Shown here: positions 33,163 through 34,884 of the stretch, in pieces | How positions within the stretch are numbered: position 1 is the first letter of the stretch | Layout of the letters: the number at the start of each line of letters is the position of its first letter | NCBI GenBank assembly: GCA_003223875.1 | Contig: QHWY01000176.1 | Span: 1 to 34,884 of the forward strand | DNA length: 34,884 nt | DNA from: Acidobacteriota bacterium | GTDB taxonomy: Bacteria; Acidobacteriota; Terriglobia; 20CM-2-55-15 | Reading direction: 5' to 3' | The notes under the pieces: model-generated | What the model was told of the DNA's origin: nothing | The model's database searches: none | The model's input: the letters and a program-made list of their open reading frames with translations, nothing else | Made by a program: the position numbers and the translations under genes

Positions 33163-33279
33163 CCCCTCCCAAGTTAGGAGGGGTGGCTTTGCGAAACGAA
33201 GTGAGCAAAGACGGGGTGGTTCCAAACGGGAACCACCCCGCCTCGCTTCGCTTGGCACCCCTCCTAACTTAGGAGGGGA
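33163..33279. repeat. Family B palindromic repeat (copy 2)
   Basis: The left end CCCCTCCCAAGTTAGGAGGG and the right end CCCCTCCTAACTTAGGAGGG are near-inverted, as in the copy at 17090. The centre has GGTTCCAAACGGGAACCACC, a strong hairpin. It separates the FAD subunit gene from the M20 gene. Its right edge (AGGAGGGG at 33271) is the nearest Shine-Dalgarno-like sequence to that gene. Confidence 0.88.
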
Positions 33280-33296
33280 ATTTCGATCGGGTGCGC

Positions 33297-34553
33297 ATGA
33301 TGTTAGAAACCGACTTCGCAAAACACATCGATGCGGAAGAACTGGCGGCACTGGCGCTTCGGTTGGCGAACACGTTCAGTCCGGCCGGGCACGAGCAGCC
33401 GCTCGCTGAAGTTGTCCACAGCTGGTTTGAGCAAAACGGGATTCCGGTTCGTTTGCAGCCTATTTTGCCGGACCGCGCGAACGTGGTTGCGGTGCTCCAG
33501 GGCACCGGCGGTGGAGCGAGTCTCATCTTCAATTCGCATCTGGACACGGAAGTTTCGGGACCGGAGTACGACTGGGGCATGGCACAACCCGACATCAATA
33601 AAGCCGGAGCTCACCGCGAAGGTAACAAGCTTCTAGGCCATACCGTACTCAACGATCGCGGATTGATGGCCACTACCATGATCACGCTCAAAGCGCTGCG
33701 CGATTCGGGAATCGGGCTTCGAGGCGATGTGATTTTCACGGCGGTTGCCGGGGAAACCGGAAGCGCGCCTGTGGATGAATATCAAGGGGCGAACTACGAT
33801 GGAAAGGGGTTCGGCAGCCGCTTCCTGATTTCTCACGGCGTCCGGGCGAATTATGCTCTGATTGCAGAGACGACGGACTTCGGCCTGTCCTGGATTGCCT
33901 GTGGGGCCTGCTACTTCAAGGTCGTCGTTGCTGGCCGCAACATGTATACTCCCCGTTCGTTCCGTCCCGACGACGTTCGTCAACATCCGAACGCGATTGT
34001 CAAGATGGCTCGTGTCATCGAAAAGGTGGAAGCGTGGGCGCGCCAATACGTGGCGTCGCGCTCGTTCGAGTCGGCCTGCGGGCGAGTCGTTCCAAAGGTT
34101 AGCATTGGCGCGATTCGCGGAGGCATTCCCTACCGGCCCAATCGCACTTCACCGTACTGCGCTATTTATGTGGATGTCCGCATTGTGCCAGGTGATGATC
34201 CTCTTCGCGTCCAGCGGGAACTCCAGTCCGTAGTCGATTCGGCAGAAGTGGGTGCGCGCGTTGAGATGTTCCTGGCCCGCAACGGCGCCGAGGGAACCAA
34301 TGTCGAAAGGCTCGCAGCAGTAGTGCGGCGTTGCTACAAGCAGGTAACGGGTGAGGATCCGCCGGCCAAGGCGCCAGAGGAAGTCGTCAGCATGTGGCGC
34401 GACAACAACGTTTTCAATGCCGCTGGCATACCGTCACTAACCTTTGGCTGCGCCCGGAGAAAAGATGAAGCCGGACGGCTTTATCTCGAGATCCACGATT
34501 TGGAGGTAACCGCCACCGTTTACGCGCAGGTGGCGCAGAACACTTGCGCGTAA
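33297..34553 (+). CDS. M20-family metallo-amidohydrolase (N-carbamoylase/succinyl-diaminopimelate desuccinylase-like)
   Basis: The product has 418 residues from ATG 33297; GTG 33291 and ATG 33300 are alternatives. M20 metal ligands are visible: H81 and D83 in NSHLDTE, D120 in LNDRGLMA, the E of AGETGSA (E153), an acidic residue in AETTDFGL, and H400 in LEIHDLEV. The usual EE pair reads ET here, so the general base should be E153 or a neighbour. The lid domain lies between about residues 190 and 310. Members cleave N-acyl, N-carbamoyl or peptide bonds. Following a ring-opening amidohydrolase, an N-carbamoyl or N-acyl product is the natural substrate. No strong Shine-Dalgarno sequence is found except the repeat edge 20 bases upstream. 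Confidence 0.88.
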   Translation: MMLETDFAKHIDAEELAALALRLANTFSPAGHEQPLAEVVHSWFEQNGIPVRLQPILPDRANVVAVLQGTGGGASLIFNSHLDTEVSGPEYDWGMAQPDINKAGAHREGNKLLGHTVLNDRGLMATTMITLKALRDSGIGLRGDVIFTAVAGETGSAPVDEYQGANYDGKGFGSRFLISHGVRANYALIAETTDFGLSWIACGACYFKVVVAGRNMYTPRSFRPDDVRQHPNAIVKMARVIEKVEAWARQYVASRSFESACGRVVPKVSIGAIRGGIPYRPNRTSPYCAIYVDVRIVPGDDPLRVQRELQSVVDSAEVGARVEMFLARNGAEGTNVERLAAVVRRCYKQVTGEDPPAKAPEEVVSMWRDNNVFNAAGIPSLTFGCARRKDEAGRLYLEIHDLEVTATVYAQVAQNTCA

Positions 34554-34587
34554 GATACCAATGCGCAACGATGCGAACGAATTTATT

Positions 34588-34834
34588 TCGCCGCGAAGCG
34601 GCGACAGAATGTAGCCCAGGGCGCAAGGGTGTGTTGCCCAAAGCCGCGAAGCGGCGCGAGAAGATAGCCCAGCGCGCAAGCGCTGGGTGTTCGTGTTCAT
34701 GTATATGTCACAGCCCCGGAGTGGCGGCAGATTTGAAGCATCTGCCGCCGCTTCGCGGCTTGTGTCTGCTCGGAAACCAACCTCAGGGCTGACGCCCTGG
34801 GCTGGGTTCTGTTGCCGCTTCGCGGCTAAGGCAG
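34588..34834. repeat. Family C repeat cluster (copy 2)
   Basis: It contains CGCCGCGAAGCGGCG, AGCCCAGCGCGCAAGCGCTG, AGCCCCGGAGTGGCGGCA, the inverted TGCCGCCGCTTCGCGGCT and CAGGGCTGACGCCCTGG. It is the same set of units as at 31040-31256, in a related order. It fills the interval between the M20 gene and the partial gene at the right edge and ends just before that gene's Shine-Dalgarno sequence. Confidence 0.85.
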
Positions 34835-34845
34835 GAGGGCTTTTT

Positions 34846-34884
34846 ATGGCAAAGGTCGCCGACGTCAACATCGGAGTCGCAGCT
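34846..34884 (+). CDS. Start of a gene cut by the window edge
   Basis: ATG 34846 follows GCAGGAGGG with good spacing, and the frame reads MAKVADVNIGVAA to the edge. Thirteen residues are too few to name a family. It is on the same strand as the molybdenum-hydroxylase operon and separated from it only by a family C repeat, so it may belong to the same pathway. Confidence 0.45.
   Translation, partial: MAKVADVNIGVAA

Overview
The window looks like chromosomal DNA from a soil-type Acidobacteriota (Solibacter/Bryobacter-like or a related uncultured lineage). The evidence is a short secreted protein of the IPFGFYAGETLLPAGDY type, a remnant of an Oar-like TonB-dependent receptor, a secreted cytochrome c / copper-monooxygenase-like protein, FG-GAP and 6-bladed-propeller secreted proteins, many Tat or Sec leaders, and several families of intergenic palindromic repeats. 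This placement is inference from gene content; no rRNA or intact tRNA is present.  Layout. (1) 1-4600 is mostly decayed DNA. It holds one hypothetical membrane protein (380-1117, minus), one plausible small secreted protein (3040-3513), and at least four broken genes: the small secreted protein with a 35-bp tandem duplication, an ATP-dependent DNA ligase, a PQQ-type sugar dehydrogenase and a fragment of tRNA-Gly. (2) 4611-10648, plus strand, is a probable aromatic or organic-acid catabolic cluster: a Tat-exported thiamine-diphosphate enzyme, a Tat-exported two-domain VOC (glyoxalase/extradiol-dioxygenase fold) protein, a Rieske ring-hydroxylating oxygenase and an MFS transporter, interrupted by repeats and a TonB-receptor pseudogene. 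(3) 10623-13169, minus strand, holds a Uma2-family nuclease-fold protein, a secreted SnoaL/NTF2-like protein and a DctA-type dicarboxylate symporter. (4) 13338-15453, plus strand, holds the cytochrome c/copper protein and its secreted partner; a PQQ-type sugar dehydrogenase faces them (15529-17031, minus). (5) 17208-22246, minus strand, encodes a heavy-metal RND pump (CzcA/CusA-like), its lipoprotein adaptor and an FG-GAP protein. No outer-membrane channel is present. (6) A lipocalin-like protein (minus) diverges from a secreted beta-propeller gene that is interrupted by an in-frame TGA (22953-25091).  (7) 25125-34553 is the most interesting part: a plus-strand operon with tight or overlapping junctions. 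It encodes an alpha/beta-hydrolase-fold protein, a CoxG-like protein, the 2Fe-2S, molybdopterin and FAD subunits of a xanthine-dehydrogenase/CO-dehydrogenase-family molybdenum hydroxylase, a cyclic amidohydrolase (dihydroorotase/hydantoinase/allantoinase superfamily), an LLM-class flavin (F420-like) oxidoreductase and an M20 amidohydrolase. Together these would hydroxylate an N-heterocycle, open its ring and hydrolyse the resulting amide or carbamoyl group. The substrate cannot be read from the sequence. A further gene begins at 34846 and leaves the window.  Palindromic repeats sit at most junctions of the catabolic genes. In two cases repeat DNA is inside a reading frame: the end of the molybdopterin subunit and the N-terminal part of the alpha/beta hydrolase. 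Several genes take their Shine-Dalgarno sequence from, or directly next to, the edge of a repeat.
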